A stretch of DNA of 64,000 nucleotides from Pseudomonas sp. SID14000 (GCF_002165135.1 NZ_NFZQ01000019.1:1-64000); one strand, 5' to 3'. Shown: positions 24,639 through 34,114, counted from the stretch's first letter. A program made the numbers and translations. The notes: generated by a model not told the origin, from the sequence alone.

Positions 24639-25817
24639 ATGAACGACGTGGTCATCGTCGCCGCAACCCGTACCGCCATCGGTAGCTTCCAGGGCGCCCT
24701 GGCCACTGTGCCTGCGGTCGACCTCGGTGCCGCCGTGATCAAGCGCCTGCTGGAGCAGACCGGGCTGGCCCCGGCGCAGGTCGACGAAGTCATCCTCGGC
24801 CAGGTGCTTACCGCCGGCGCCGGACAGAACCCGGCACGCCAGGCGGCGATCAAGGCCGGCCTGCCCTTCAGCGTACCGGCATTGACCCTGAACAAGGTCT
24901 GTGGCTCGGGCCTCAAAGCCCTGCACCTGGCCGCCCAGGCCATCCGCTGCGGTGATGCCGAGGTGGTCATCGCCGGCGGCCAGGAAAACATGAGCCTTGC
25001 CCCCTATGTGATGCCCTCGGCCCGCACCGGCCAGCGCATGGGCCATGGCCAGTTGATCGACAGCATGATCACCGATGGCCTGTGGGATGCCTTCAACGAC
25101 TACCACATGGGTATCACCGCCGAAAACCTGGTGGACCAATACGGCCTCAGCCGTGAGCAGCAGGACGCCTTTGCTGCCGAGTCGCAACGCAAGGCGGTGG
25201 CGGCGATGGAGGCCGGCCGCTTCGATGATGAAATCACCCCGATCGTGCTGCCGCAGAAAAAGGGAGACCCCAAGGTCTTCGCGCGGGATGAACAGCCACG
25301 TCCGGATACCACCGCCGAATCCCTGGGCAAACTACGCCCGGCGTTCAAGAAGGACGGCAGCGTCACCGCCGGCAACGCCTCTAGCCTGAATGACGGCGCC
25401 GCCGCCGTACTGCTGATGAGCGCCGCCAAGGCAAAGGCCCTGGGCCTGCCAGTGCTGGCCAGGATCGCGGCTTACGCCAGTGCCGGTGTAGATCCGGCGA
25501 TCATGGGCATCGGCCCGGTGTCGGCCACCCAGCGCTGCCTGGACAAGGCCGACTGGCAACTGGCCGAGTTGGACCTGATCGAAGCCAATGAAGCCTTTGC
25601 CGCGCAGGCGCTGGCCGTGGGCAAGGCGCTGGAATGGGATGCCACGCGGGTCAACGTGAATGGCGGGGCGATTGCCCTTGGCCACCCGATTGGTGCGTCC
25701 GGGTGCCGGGTGCTGGTGACCCTGCTGCACGAGATGATCAAGCGGGACGCCAGGAAAGGCCTGGCAACCCTGTGCATTGGTGGCGGGCAAGGCGTGGCCT
25801 TGGCAATCGAGCGTTGA
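24639..25817 (+). CDS. atoB: Acetyl-CoA acetyltransferase (thiolase)
   Basis: A 392-residue thiolase II that condenses or cleaves acetoacetyl-CoA. The nucleophile is Cys88 in LNKVCGSGLKAL; the motifs NVNGGAIALGHPIGASG and LCIGGGQG near the C-terminus supply the His and second Cys. The ATG at 24639 is chosen because the family always begins with VIVAATRTAIG. It stands alone. It could process acetoacetate made by the homogentisate pathway after CoA activation elsewhere, or serve polyhydroxyalkanoate precursor supply. Confidence 0.92.
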   Translation: MNDVVIVAATRTAIGSFQGALATVPAVDLGAAVIKRLLEQTGLAPAQVDEVILGQVLTAGAGQNPARQAAIKAGLPFSVPALTLNKVCGSGLKALHLAAQAIRCGDAEVVIAGGQENMSLAPYVMPSARTGQRMGHGQLIDSMITDGLWDAFNDYHMGITAENLVDQYGLSREQQDAFAAESQRKAVAAMEAGRFDDEITPIVLPQKKGDPKVFARDEQPRPDTTAESLGKLRPAFKKDGSVTAGNASSLNDGAAAVLLMSAAKAKALGLPVLARIAAYASAGVDPAIMGIGPVSATQRCLDKADWQLAELDLIEANEAFAAQALAVGKALEWDATRVNVNGGAIALGHPIGASGCRVLVTLLHEMIKRDARKGLATLCIGGGQGVALAIER

Positions 25818-25835
25818 TCACAGATTGAATTGAAC

Positions 25836-25882
25836 AGGCCTGGCCCTTTCGCGGGTAAACCCGCGAAGAGGCCAGTACAGGC
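25836..25882. repeat. Single REP with shortened stem
   Basis: GGCCCTTTCGCGGGTAAACCCGCGAAGAGGCC folds back on itself between the convergent atoB and metE genes. Confidence 0.75.
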
Positions 25883-25892
25883 AGCAAAAAAC

Positions 25893-28184
25893 TCAGGCAG
25901 TGGCACGCAGCTCACGGGCAGCCGCGACCATGTTCACCAGCGCTGCCTCGGTCTCCGGCCAGGCACGGGTCTTCAGCCCGCAATCCGGGTTGACCCACAA
26001 GCGCTCGGCCGGGATACGCCGGGCGGCCTTGCGCAGCAGCTTGACCATCTCCTCGCGGGTCGGCACCCGTGGCGAGTGAATGTCATACACACCCGGGCCG
26101 ATCTCGTTAGGGTAGGCAAACCGCTCGAACGCCTCCAGCAGTTCCATGTCCGACCGCGAGGTCTCGATGGTGATCACGTCGGCATCCATCGCCGCGATCG
26201 ACTCGATCACGTCGTTGAACTCGCTGTAGCACATGTGGGTGTGGATCTGGGTTTCGTCACGCACCCCCGAGGCGCACAGGCGGAAGGCCTCGGTGGCCCA
26301 CTCCAGGTAATGAGCCCAGGCACCATGGCGCAGCGGCAGGCCTTCACGGAAGGCCGCTTCGTCGATCTGCACGATCCTGATACCCGCCGCTTCCAGATCG
26401 ACTACTTCGTCGCGGATCGCCAGCGCCAGCTGGCGCGCCTGCACCTCGCGGCTCACGTCCTCACGCGGGAACGACCACATCAGCATGGTCACCGGGCCGG
26501 TCAGCATGCCCTTCATCACCTTGCTGGTCAGGCCCTGGGCGTACTTGATCCATTCCACGGTCATGGCCTTTGGCCGACTCAGATCACCAACGATCACCGC
26601 AGGCTTCACACAGCGCGAACCATAGCTCTGCACCCAGCCGAATCGGGTGAATACATAACCATCGATCTGCTCAGCGAAGTACTCGACCATGTCGTTGCGC
26701 TCGGCCTCGCCATGCACCAGCACATCCAGGCCCAGGTCCTCCTGGATCATCACCGCATGGCGGATCTCGCTGTGCATGGCCTCGACGTAATCAGCCTCGG
26801 TCAACCTGCCCTGCTTGTAGGCCTGGCGTGCCAGGCGAATCGCCGATGTCTGCGGGAACGAACCGATGGTGGTGGTCGGAAACGCCGGCAGGTCGAGCCC
26901 CGCACGTTGCTTGACGATACGTTGGGCAAACGCCGATTGGCGCTGGCTGTCAGCGGGCTTGATGGCCGCAAGGCGGGCTTGCACGGCAGGCTTGTGAATA
27001 CGTGGTGAAGCGGCGCGGCTGGCCTGCACGGCCTGGCTCTGCGCCAGTGCAACGACCACATCATCGGCTTGCGGGGCATTGATGGCCTTGGCCAACAGCG
27101 CCACTTCCTGGCACTTCTGTACGGCAAAGGCCAGCCAGCTGTGCAGCTCGGCATCGAGCTGGTCTTCACGGGCCAGGTCTACCGGGCTGTGCAGCAGTGA
27201 GCAGGACGGTGCCACCCACAACCGCTCACCCAGGCGCTCGTGGGCATGGCGCAGTACCGCCAGCGCCTTTTCCAGGTCGCAGCGCCAGACGTTGCGGCCG
27301 TTGACCAGCCCCAGCGACAGCACCTTGTAGGCCGGCAGGCGGTCGAGGATGGTCGGGTACTGCTCGGGCGCCCGCACCAAGTCGATGTGCAAGCCATCGA
27401 CCGGCAGGTTGGCGGCCAGGCCCAGGTTGTCTTCCAGGCCGCCGAAGTAGGTGGCGATCAGCTTCTTCAGTGGCGCCCGCTGAAGGATGTTGTAGACGCG
27501 CTCATAGGCGTTCTTCCAATCCTGAGGCAGGTCCAGGGCCAGGATCGGCTCATCGATCTGCACCCATTCCACACCTTGGGCAGCCAGGCGATTGAGGATC
27601 TGGTCATACAGCGGCAGCAGGCGATCGAGCAGCTCCAGCTTGTCGAAATCGCCACCCTTGGCCTTGCCCAGCCACAGGTAGGTCAGCGGGCCGATCACCA
27701 CCGGCTTGACCGCGTGGCCCAAGGCCTGGGCTTCTGCCACTTCTTCGAACAGCTGCTCCCAGCTCAGGGCGAACTGCTGGTCGGCAGTGAACTCGGGGAC
27801 AAGGTAGTGGTAGTTGGTGTCAAACCACTTGGTCATTTCCTGGGCGTGGGCACCGCCGCAGCAGGTGTCACCCACGGCGCCACGGGCCATGGCGAACAGG
27901 GTTTGCAGGGTTGGCCTGGCGCCGTCATGGCTGCGAAAGCGCTGCGGGATCACGCCGAAGGTCAACGAGTGGGTCAGCACCTGGTCGTACCAGGCGAAGT
28001 CGCCGACCGGCAGCAGTTCGATGCCGGCGTCTTTCTGCACCTGCCAGTGGCGGGCACGCAGCTCGCGGCCGACGGCGCGCAGGCCGGCTTCGTCGAGTTC
28101 ACCTTTCCAGTAGGCTTCCTGAGCCTTTTTCAGCTCGCGGTCGCGGCCGATACGTGGAAAGCCCAGGTTGTGTGCCAGTGCCAT
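25893..28184 (-). CDS. metE: Cobalamin-independent methionine synthase
   Basis: A 763-residue MetE, full length. It transfers a methyl group from 5-methyltetrahydropteroyl-triglutamate to homocysteine. It begins ALAHNLGFPRIGRDRELKKA and carries FPTTTIGSFPQT, the zinc-site region with HTHMCYSEFNDVI, and a late NPDCGLKTR with the second zinc Cys. The ATG at 28184 follows GAGGGACAA. The promoter region holds two tandem LysR-type sites. The methylenetetrahydrofolate reductase-like gene lies on the other side of the same gap, divergent, and could supply the methyl donor. Confidence 0.96.
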   Translation of the reverse strand: MALAHNLGFPRIGRDRELKKAQEAYWKGELDEAGLRAVGRELRARHWQVQKDAGIELLPVGDFAWYDQVLTHSLTFGVIPQRFRSHDGARPTLQTLFAMARGAVGDTCCGGAHAQEMTKWFDTNYHYLVPEFTADQQFALSWEQLFEEVAEAQALGHAVKPVVIGPLTYLWLGKAKGGDFDKLELLDRLLPLYDQILNRLAAQGVEWVQIDEPILALDLPQDWKNAYERVYNILQRAPLKKLIATYFGGLEDNLGLAANLPVDGLHIDLVRAPEQYPTILDRLPAYKVLSLGLVNGRNVWRCDLEKALAVLRHAHERLGERLWVAPSCSLLHSPVDLAREDQLDAELHSWLAFAVQKCQEVALLAKAINAPQADDVVVALAQSQAVQASRAASPRIHKPAVQARLAAIKPADSQRQSAFAQRIVKQRAGLDLPAFPTTTIGSFPQTSAIRLARQAYKQGRLTEADYVEAMHSEIRHAVMIQEDLGLDVLVHGEAERNDMVEYFAEQIDGYVFTRFGWVQSYGSRCVKPAVIVGDLSRPKAMTVEWIKYAQGLTSKVMKGMLTGPVTMLMWSFPREDVSREVQARQLALAIRDEVVDLEAAGIRIVQIDEAAFREGLPLRHGAWAHYLEWATEAFRLCASGVRDETQIHTHMCYSEFNDVIESIAAMDADVITIETSRSDMELLEAFERFAYPNEIGPGVYDIHSPRVPTREEMVKLLRKAARRIPAERLWVNPDCGLKTRAWPETEAALVNMVAAARELRATA

Positions 28185-28239
28185 GTCTTGTCCCTCAGCA
28201 TGCATAAATGAATGAGGGGATTTTCCGGGCGCTGGTATC

Positions 28240-28274
28240 TTGAGACAAACTCAATAAATTTGAGATGAACTCAA
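28240..28274 (-). promoter_or_regulatory. Tandem TTGAG-N5-CTCAA operators upstream of metE
   Basis: On the minus strand TTGAGTTCATCTCAA and TTGAGTTTGTCTCAA lie five bases apart, centre-to-centre spacing 20 bases. They are 56-90 bases before the metE start. Shape and position suit a LysR-type activator. E. coli MetR uses TGAA-N5-TTCA; this is the same layout with G/C in place of the inner A/T. No metR gene is in the window. Confidence 0.65.
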
Positions 28275-28303
28275 GGTTTTCTCATGTTCATGTTGTTGTG
28301 CTG

Positions 28304-28396
28304 CCTGTACCGGCCCTTTCGCGGCTAAAGCCGCTCCCACAGGTACCGCGCCACCCTGTAGGAGCGGCTTTAGCCGCGAAAGGGCCGGTACAGGCA
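28304..28396. repeat. REP pair, GGCTTTAGCC variant
   Basis: Facing copies CGCGGCTAAAGCCGCTCC separated by only about 20 bases. Together with the metE operators it fills the 314-base gap between metE and the MTHFR-like gene; no gene is seen. Confidence 0.9.
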
Positions 28397-28498
28397 ACCC
28401 GGATGTCTCATTCAGAGCACCACCCTGCGCATCCGGACATGACCCCACCCGCCTTCTGCAGCACAATGCCACCCTGACCAAACCAGGTATCCGGCCCC

Positions 28499-29986
28499 AT
28501 GAGCCTGCTGAGAACCGCGCTGCGCGAAAACACCTTTGTCTGCGTCATGGAGTTCGTCCCCAAGCCCTCCGCAGAACGCTTCACCGCCATGGACGCGATC
28601 CTGGCCCGTGCGCACCTGTGCGGTTGGCCGATGACCGTGGCCATCGGCGACCGCGTCGGTAGCCCGCTGGACATGTCGCCACTGGACGCCCTCGCCTCGT
28701 TCAGCAACCCGGTACCCGCCCTGCCGCACTTCTCCGGCAAGGACCGCGAACGCCACCACCTGCTCGCCCAACTGCAACGCATGGATGCTGCCGGCCTCGA
28801 CCAGCTGTTGCTGCTCACCGGCGACCGCCTTCCGGGCCACCAGCCTGGCCAGCGCCCGGTGCGCTACCTGGAATCGGTCGCAGCCCTTCAGATCGCCCGC
28901 CAGGCCTGCCCGCACTGGCTGCTTGGCGCTGCGCTGAACCCGTTCAAGTACTGCGAGGAAGAAGGCGGCGCCCAATACTTCAAGGCCGAGAAAAAGCTGG
29001 CGGCAGGCGCCGACTTCCTCACCCTGCAACTGGGTTTCGATGCCGGCAAACACCAGGAAGCCATGCACTGGATGAGCCGCCAGGCCGCGCCCAGGCCGAT
29101 GCTGGCCTGCCTGATGAGCCTCACTCACGAGCGTGCGACGATGCTCGAGCACGTGGCCGGCGTGACCGTCACGCCGTCCATGCGCGACGTGCTGGACGCG
29201 GAAGCGGCGCAGTCCAAGGCCTTTGCCCAGGCGCGCAGCGTCGACCGCCTGGCCTTGCAGATCATCGGCGTGAAGCTGATGGGCTACGCCGGGGTGCATC
29301 TGTCGGGGGTTCACGAACTCAAGCAACTGCTGGCCCTGGAGGCACGCATCGAGCACTGGCAGGCGCAAATCCACACGCTGGAACAATGGGCGCCGGCCTG
29401 GCAGGCCAGCTGGCAGATGCCCGGCCTGCCGGCAGTCAGCTTCCATCCGCCGCAGGCTAGCTGGCGCCAGGGCGAGTCACGGGTCGATGCCTCGTTCAAA
29501 GAAAAAGCACGCTATCACCTGATGCACGGCATGCATTCGCTGCTGTTCAGTCGCCGCAATGGCCTGAGCAAGGCATTTGGCTGGGCCGTGCGCCAGCCGT
29601 TATGGGCCACACGCCTTGGCGCGCAGGTGCTGCACAAGGTGGAACACGCGGTGAAGCACCCGCTGGTAGGCTGCGACACCTGCGGCCGCTGCCGCCTGGA
29701 AGACACCCTCTACATCTGCCCGGAAACCTGCCCCAAGGGCCTGGCCAATGGCCCCTGCGGCGGCACCGCGCTGAACCGCTGCGAGTTCGGCGACCGCGAG
29801 TGCATCCACAGCGTCAAGTACCGCACCGCCAAGGCGGTGCGGCAGACTGCGCTGCTGACCGAGCGCCTGATCCCGTGCATCGAGCTCGAGACACGCCACC
29901 GCAGCTCATGGCCGCAGTGGTTCCAGGCCCAGACGCCGCGTCAGCTCAGCCCGCAGCCAGCGCCTCGAACCCAGCCCGAATCGTAG
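28499..29986 (+). CDS. MetF-MetV-like fusion (methylenetetrahydrofolate reductase family)
   Basis: A 495-residue protein in two parts. Residues 1-300 form a MetF-type TIM barrel (CVMEFVPKPSAER, then LLTGDRLPG, GAALNPFKY, ADFLTLQLGFDA). Residues 380-440 carry a Cys-rich module with C392-x2-C395-x2-C398, C407-x3-C411 and C420 (CDTCGRCRLED, CPETCPKG, GPCGG), as in the MetV/MTHFR C-terminal domain that binds zinc in acetogens. It is longer than E. coli MetF (about 296). It probably acts on methylene- or methyl-tetrahydrofolate; whether it replaces MetF or works with a one-carbon demethylase is open. Its last bases overlap the 3' end of the GTPase gene. Confidence 0.8.
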   Translation: MSLLRTALRENTFVCVMEFVPKPSAERFTAMDAILARAHLCGWPMTVAIGDRVGSPLDMSPLDALASFSNPVPALPHFSGKDRERHHLLAQLQRMDAAGLDQLLLLTGDRLPGHQPGQRPVRYLESVAALQIARQACPHWLLGAALNPFKYCEEEGGAQYFKAEKKLAAGADFLTLQLGFDAGKHQEAMHWMSRQAAPRPMLACLMSLTHERATMLEHVAGVTVTPSMRDVLDAEAAQSKAFAQARSVDRLALQIIGVKLMGYAGVHLSGVHELKQLLALEARIEHWQAQIHTLEQWAPAWQASWQMPGLPAVSFHPPQASWRQGESRVDASFKEKARYHLMHGMHSLLFSRRNGLSKAFGWAVRQPLWATRLGAQVLHKVEHAVKHPLVGCDTCGRCRLEDTLYICPETCPKGLANGPCGGTALNRCEFGDRECIHSVKYRTAKAVRQTALLTERLIPCIELETRHRSSWPQWFQAQTPRQLSPQPAPRTQPES

Positions 29987-30923
29987 CTTCGGGCAGTTCG
30001 TCGGCGATGAACACCATGACGCTCTCACGGACTTCACCCTCGGCCCACTCAGCATCCCAGTCGAAGCCGTAGAGTTTGAGCACGCCCTGGAACACCAGCT
30101 TGCGCGCTTCACCGGTAATGTTCAGCACGCCCTTGTAGCGCAGCAATTGCTTGCCATGGGTTTCCAGAAGTTCGTTCATGAAGTCGCTGAGGCGGTCGAT
30201 GTCCAGCGCGGTTTCCGTGCGCAGCACCAAGGTGGAGATCCGGTCCGGGGTAGCGGGCTTGAGCAGCGGGCGTAGCGCCGGCTGCAGGTTCGCGCCCAGA
30301 TCGGGGTTGAGGTTGAAACCACGCACATCCAGCAGTTCAGCCAGGTCGATGCGACCATGCTCGACCACACGGATCGCGGCCCGGCCATTGATGCGGGCCA
30401 GGCGCTCGCGCAGGGCCTCGACCGCAGCGGGCTCGACCAGGTCGGTCTTGCTCAGCAGCAGGCGATCGGCAAAGCCGACCTGGGCCTGGGCGATGGTCTG
30501 GGTCAGGTGCAGCTCGGCGTGGGCGGCATCGACCAGGGTGATGATGCCGTCGAGGATGTAGCGCTCACGCAGTTCCTCGTCGATGAAAAAGGTTTGGGCC
30601 ACTGGCGCCGGGTCAGCCAGGCCGGTGCATTCGATTACCAGGCGGTCGAAGGCGATCTCGTCGGCATCCAGGCGTTCGAGCAGCAGGTACAAGGCGCGAG
30701 TGAGGTCGCCGTGGATGCTGCAGCACACGCAACCATTGGCCAGGGTCATCACCTGCACCGGCTCGTCGCCCAGCAGTTGGCTGTCGATGCCGGCCTCGCT
30801 GAATTCGTTTTCGATCACGGCGATCTTCAGGCCGTGCTCGGCCTTGAGCATGTGCTTGAGCAAGGTGGTCTTGCCGGCACCGAGGAAGCCAGTGAGTACG
30901 GTTACGGGGATAGGCGTCTGCAC
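29946..30923 (-). CDS. yjiA: COG0523 G3E GTPase (YjiA-like)
   Basis: A 325-residue G3E-family P-loop GTPase. Walker A is GFLGAGKTT (12-20), the metal-binding C65-V-C67-C68 motif is in NGCVCCSI, and base recognition is through SKTD. The family moves or inserts metals; YjiA binds zinc and other transition metals. I choose the GTG at 30923, nine bases from AGGAG; the ATG at 30932 touches that site and is less likely. E. coli has btsT-yjiX-yjiA in the same order; here a REP pair separates this gene from yjiX. Confidence 0.88.
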   Translation of the reverse strand: MQTPIPVTVLTGFLGAGKTTLLKHMLKAEHGLKIAVIENEFSEAGIDSQLLGDEPVQVMTLANGCVCCSIHGDLTRALYLLLERLDADEIAFDRLVIECTGLADPAPVAQTFFIDEELRERYILDGIITLVDAAHAELHLTQTIAQAQVGFADRLLLSKTDLVEPAAVEALRERLARINGRAAIRVVEHGRIDLAELLDVRGFNLNPDLGANLQPALRPLLKPATPDRISTLVLRTETALDIDRLSDFMNELLETHGKQLLRYKGVLNITGEARKLVFQGVLKLYGFDWDAEWAEGEVRESVMVFIADELPEATIRAGFEALAAG

Positions 30924-30967
30924 GCAGAACATCTCCTGTGCAGTGAAATGGACGGGGGGAGCGCGAT

Positions 30968-31087
30968 CCCTGTAGGAGCGGCCTTGTGTCGCGATCGGGC
31001 CGCAACGCGGCCCCGGATTTTCAGCTTCGCAGCCAAAATTGCCGGGGCCGCGTTGCGGCCCGATCGCGACACAAGGCCGCTCCTACA
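30968..31087. repeat. REP-type B pair
   Basis: A long, almost perfect inverted repeat of TGTAGGAGCGGCCTTGTGTC with an inner GGGGCCGCGTTGCGGCCC hairpin. This second REP class differs from the GGGTAAACCC class and recurs at 40838, 47811 and 52496. Confidence 0.9.
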
Positions 31088-31108
31088 CAGTACCGCGCTA
31101 GCCTGGAC

Positions 31109-31306
31109 TTAGCAGCACTTGGGCCCGGACTTGCCACCGTAACGCGCTTCCTGGCGCTCGCGGAAGAACTGCTCGTACGTCATGACCGGCTTGTCCGGGT
31201 GCTTGGTCTGCATATGCTCGACGTAGTTGTCGTAGTCGGGCATGCCGACCATCAGGCGGGCTGCCTGCCCCAGGTATTTACCCAGTCGACCCAGGTCGTT
31301 GAACAT
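31109..31306 (-). CDS. yjiX: YbdD/YjiX family small protein
   Basis: A 65-residue protein of the DUF466 family (MVGMPDYDNYVEHMQTKHPD, then YEQFFRERQEARYGG, ending in a KCC tail). It always sits beside CstA/BtsT-type peptide or pyruvate transporters and is 13 bases after btsT here. It is presumed to assist the transporter; mechanism unknown. Confidence 0.9.
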   Translation of the reverse strand: MFNDLGRLGKYLGQAARLMVGMPDYDNYVEHMQTKHPDKPVMTYEQFFRERQEARYGGKSGPKCC

Positions 31307-31319
31307 CGCAGCAGTCCTC

Positions 31320-33386
31320 TCAAGCGTCAGGCAGGGCCTGGAACGGGGTTTCCTTGTCGGTGCGCTCCTTGCGGCCCAGGGCGGCGAAGCCGACCTTGAC
31401 AGCGAAGAACAACACGCTGAACACCACCACCAGGAACAGCACGGTCAGGCCGGCATTGGTGTAGGCGTTGAAGATCACGTGCTGCATCTGCCCGATGTCC
31501 TTGGCCGGGGCCAGTACCTGGCCGGCGTCCAGCGCGGTGCTGTACTTCTTGGCCAGGGCCAGGAAGCCGACCGCCGGGTTCGGGTCGAACAGCTTGATCA
31601 GGCCTGCGGTGGTGGTGCAGATCAGCAGCCACACGGCCGGCAGCAGGGTGACCCAGACATAGCGCTGGCGCTTCATCTTGATCAGCACCACGGTGCCGAG
31701 CATCAGGGCGATACCGGCCAGCATCTGGTTGGAGATGCCGAACAGCGGCCACAGGGTGTTGATGCCACCCAGCGGGTCGATCACGCCCTGGTACAGCAGG
31801 TAGCCCCACAGCGCCACGCAGCCGGCAGTACCGATCAGGTTGGCGGTCCACGATTCGGTGCGTTTGAGCGCCGGCACGAAGCTGCCGAGCAGGTCCTGCA
31901 GCATGAAGCGCCCGGCACGTGTGCCAGCGTCTACCGCGGTGAGAATGAACAGCGCCTCGAACAGGATCGCGAAGTGGTACCAGAAGGCCATGGTGTTTTC
32001 ACCCGGCAGCACCTGGTGCAGGATCTGCGCGATACCCACCGCCAGGGTCGGCGCACCACCGGCACGGGCCAGCACGGTATGCTCGCCAATATCGCGGGCG
32101 GTGGCTTCGAGCTGCTCAGGGGTGATCAGGAAGCCCCAGCTGCTCACCGTTTGCGCCACCGATGCCACGTCGGCACCGACCACCGCGGCAGGGCTGTTCA
32201 TGGCGAAGTACACACCCGGCTCGATCACCGAGGCGGCGACCATGGCCATGATGGCGACGAACGATTCCATCAGCATGCCGCCGTAGCCGATGTAGCGGGC
32301 GTTGGTTTCGTTGTCCAGCAGCTTCGGCGTGGTCCCCGAGGAGATCAGCGCGTGGAAGCCGGACACCGCGCCACAGGCGATGGTGATGAACAGGAACGGG
32401 AACAGGGTGCCCTTCCACACCGGCCCGGTGCCGTCGGTGAACTGGGTCAGCGCAGGCATTTTCAGCTCGGGTGCGATGATCAGGATACCGATGGCCAGGC
32501 CGACGATGGTGCCGATCTTGAGGAAGGTCGACAGGTAGTCACGTGGCGCCAGTACCAGCCATACCGGCAGTACTGCGGCGACGAAGCCATAACCCACCAG
32601 CATCCAGGTGATCTGCACGCCGGTGAAGGTGAACGCCGGGCCCCAGGTCGGATCTGCGGCGATCTGCCCCCCCAGCCAGATCGAGGCCAGCAGCAGCACC
32701 ACACCGATGACCGAGATTTCGCCGATGCGGCCCGGGCGGATATAGCGCATGTAGATGCCCATGAACATCGCGATCGGGATGGTCGCCATCACCGTGAACA
32801 TGCCCCATGGGCTTTCGGCCAGGGCCTTGACCACGATCAGCGCCAGCACCGCGAGGATGATGATCATGATCAGGAAGCAGCCGAACAAGGCGATGGTGCC
32901 CGGGATGCGCCCCATCTCCTCGCGCACCATGTCACCCAGCGAGCGGCCGTTGCGGCGAGTGGACAGGAACAGGACCATGAAGTCTTGCACTGCACCGGCC
33001 AGCACCACACCGGCAATCAGCCACAGCGTGCCCGGCAGGTAGCCCATCTGCGCGGCGAGTACCGGGCCGACCAGGGGGCCTGCGCCGGCGATGGCGGCGA
33101 AGTGGTGACCGAAGAGGATGTGTTTGTTGGTCGGGACGTAGTCCAGGCCGTCGTTGTTGAGCACCGCCGGGGTGGCACGGCGCGGGTCGAGCTGCATCAC
33201 CTTGGTGGCGATGAACAGGCTGTAGTAGCGATAGGCGACCAGGTAGAGGGCCACTGCCGCGACCACGATCCACAAGGCATTGATCGCCTCGCCGCGACGC
33301 AGGGCGACGACACCCAGCGCGCAGGCTCCTATGACTGCCAGCGCCAGCCACGGAATGTGGCGTAGCAGGCTATTATTGTTGTTCAT
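31320..33386 (-). CDS. btsT: Pyruvate/peptide transporter of the CstA family (BtsT-like)
   Basis: A 688-residue inner-membrane transporter of the carbon starvation CstA family with about 16-18 helices. Conserved stretches include TNKHILFGHHFAAIAGAGPLVGP, GAVQDFMVLFLSTRRNGRSLG and ISSGTTPKLL. The pairing with YjiX and YjiA points to BtsT (YjiY), the E. coli proton-coupled pyruvate importer, though peptide transport as in CstA is possible. The ATG at 33386 (MNNNN) is preferred over the upstream one. No BtsSR two-component genes are in the window. Confidence 0.9.
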   Translation of the reverse strand: MNNNNSLLRHIPWLALAVIGACALGVVALRRGEAINALWIVVAAVALYLVAYRYYSLFIATKVMQLDPRRATPAVLNNDGLDYVPTNKHILFGHHFAAIAGAGPLVGPVLAAQMGYLPGTLWLIAGVVLAGAVQDFMVLFLSTRRNGRSLGDMVREEMGRIPGTIALFGCFLIMIIILAVLALIVVKALAESPWGMFTVMATIPIAMFMGIYMRYIRPGRIGEISVIGVVLLLASIWLGGQIAADPTWGPAFTFTGVQITWMLVGYGFVAAVLPVWLVLAPRDYLSTFLKIGTIVGLAIGILIIAPELKMPALTQFTDGTGPVWKGTLFPFLFITIACGAVSGFHALISSGTTPKLLDNETNARYIGYGGMLMESFVAIMAMVAASVIEPGVYFAMNSPAAVVGADVASVAQTVSSWGFLITPEQLEATARDIGEHTVLARAGGAPTLAVGIAQILHQVLPGENTMAFWYHFAILFEALFILTAVDAGTRAGRFMLQDLLGSFVPALKRTESWTANLIGTAGCVALWGYLLYQGVIDPLGGINTLWPLFGISNQMLAGIALMLGTVVLIKMKRQRYVWVTLLPAVWLLICTTTAGLIKLFDPNPAVGFLALAKKYSTALDAGQVLAPAKDIGQMQHVIFNAYTNAGLTVLFLVVVFSVLFFAVKVGFAALGRKERTDKETPFQALPDA

Positions 33387-33564
33387 GGTTTGCTTCCAGC
33401 TGGTGGATTGGAAAAGACCGCCCATCGAGTCTAGGGCGAGTCATCGCGCATTGCCACACTTGCTTTGGTCTAGAGCCTCTGCGGCCAGATTGCGGTACCT
33501 GATGCACACGCCACTCTAACTATAGTCAGGATGTCACCTGAGGACTTATCCGAGGATCTATCCC

Positions 33565-33930
33565 ATGAGCGATCACGACGAACGCCGCCGTTTCCAGCGT
33601 ATCCAGTTCGACGCACCGACCAAGCTGTGCCAGGGAGAACGTTGCTGGGAGGTAAAACTGCTTGATCTGTCCCTCAAAGGCCTGCTGGTTGAATGTCCCA
33701 AACCCTGGGATGCCGACCTGACCCAGGATTTTGAAGCGTACATCCTGCTCAACGACAAAGTGACCGAGGTGCAGATGCAAGTTGAACTGCGCCACGAAGA
33801 ACCGGACCGTCTGGGTTTCATCTGCCTGTACATCGACATCGATTCGATGAGCCATCTGCACCGTCTTGTGGAATTGAACGTGGCCGACAGCACCGAAATG
33901 ATGCGTGAACTGCGCGAACTGATCGAATAA
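33565..33930 (+). CDS. PilZ-domain protein
   Basis: A 121-residue single-domain PilZ protein. RRFQR near residue 9 is the R-x-x-x-R element and DLSLKG near 37 the D-x-S-x-x-G element, so cyclic-di-GMP binding is expected. An alpha-helical C-terminus follows. It stands alone, divergent from btsT, with a GAGGAT-type site upstream. The output is not known. Confidence 0.85.
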   Translation: MSDHDERRRFQRIQFDAPTKLCQGERCWEVKLLDLSLKGLLVECPKPWDADLTQDFEAYILLNDKVTEVQMQVELRHEEPDRLGFICLYIDIDSMSHLHRLVELNVADSTEMMRELRELIE

Positions 33931-34114
33931 TGAAATCTCTTAGCTAGCTAATGGCTTCCCCACCTTGTGTTTCCTGTCTACCCAGACAGCTTTAAGCCTG
34001 GGTATCAGCGTTTTGTACACAGCCCTCTAGTCCAGCCTTTGACGACTTGGTACGCCTTCTGCATTGGGTTCCCGCACAGCTTGCGGGCACCCTTGTGCGC
34101 GCTCCGATCAAAAT

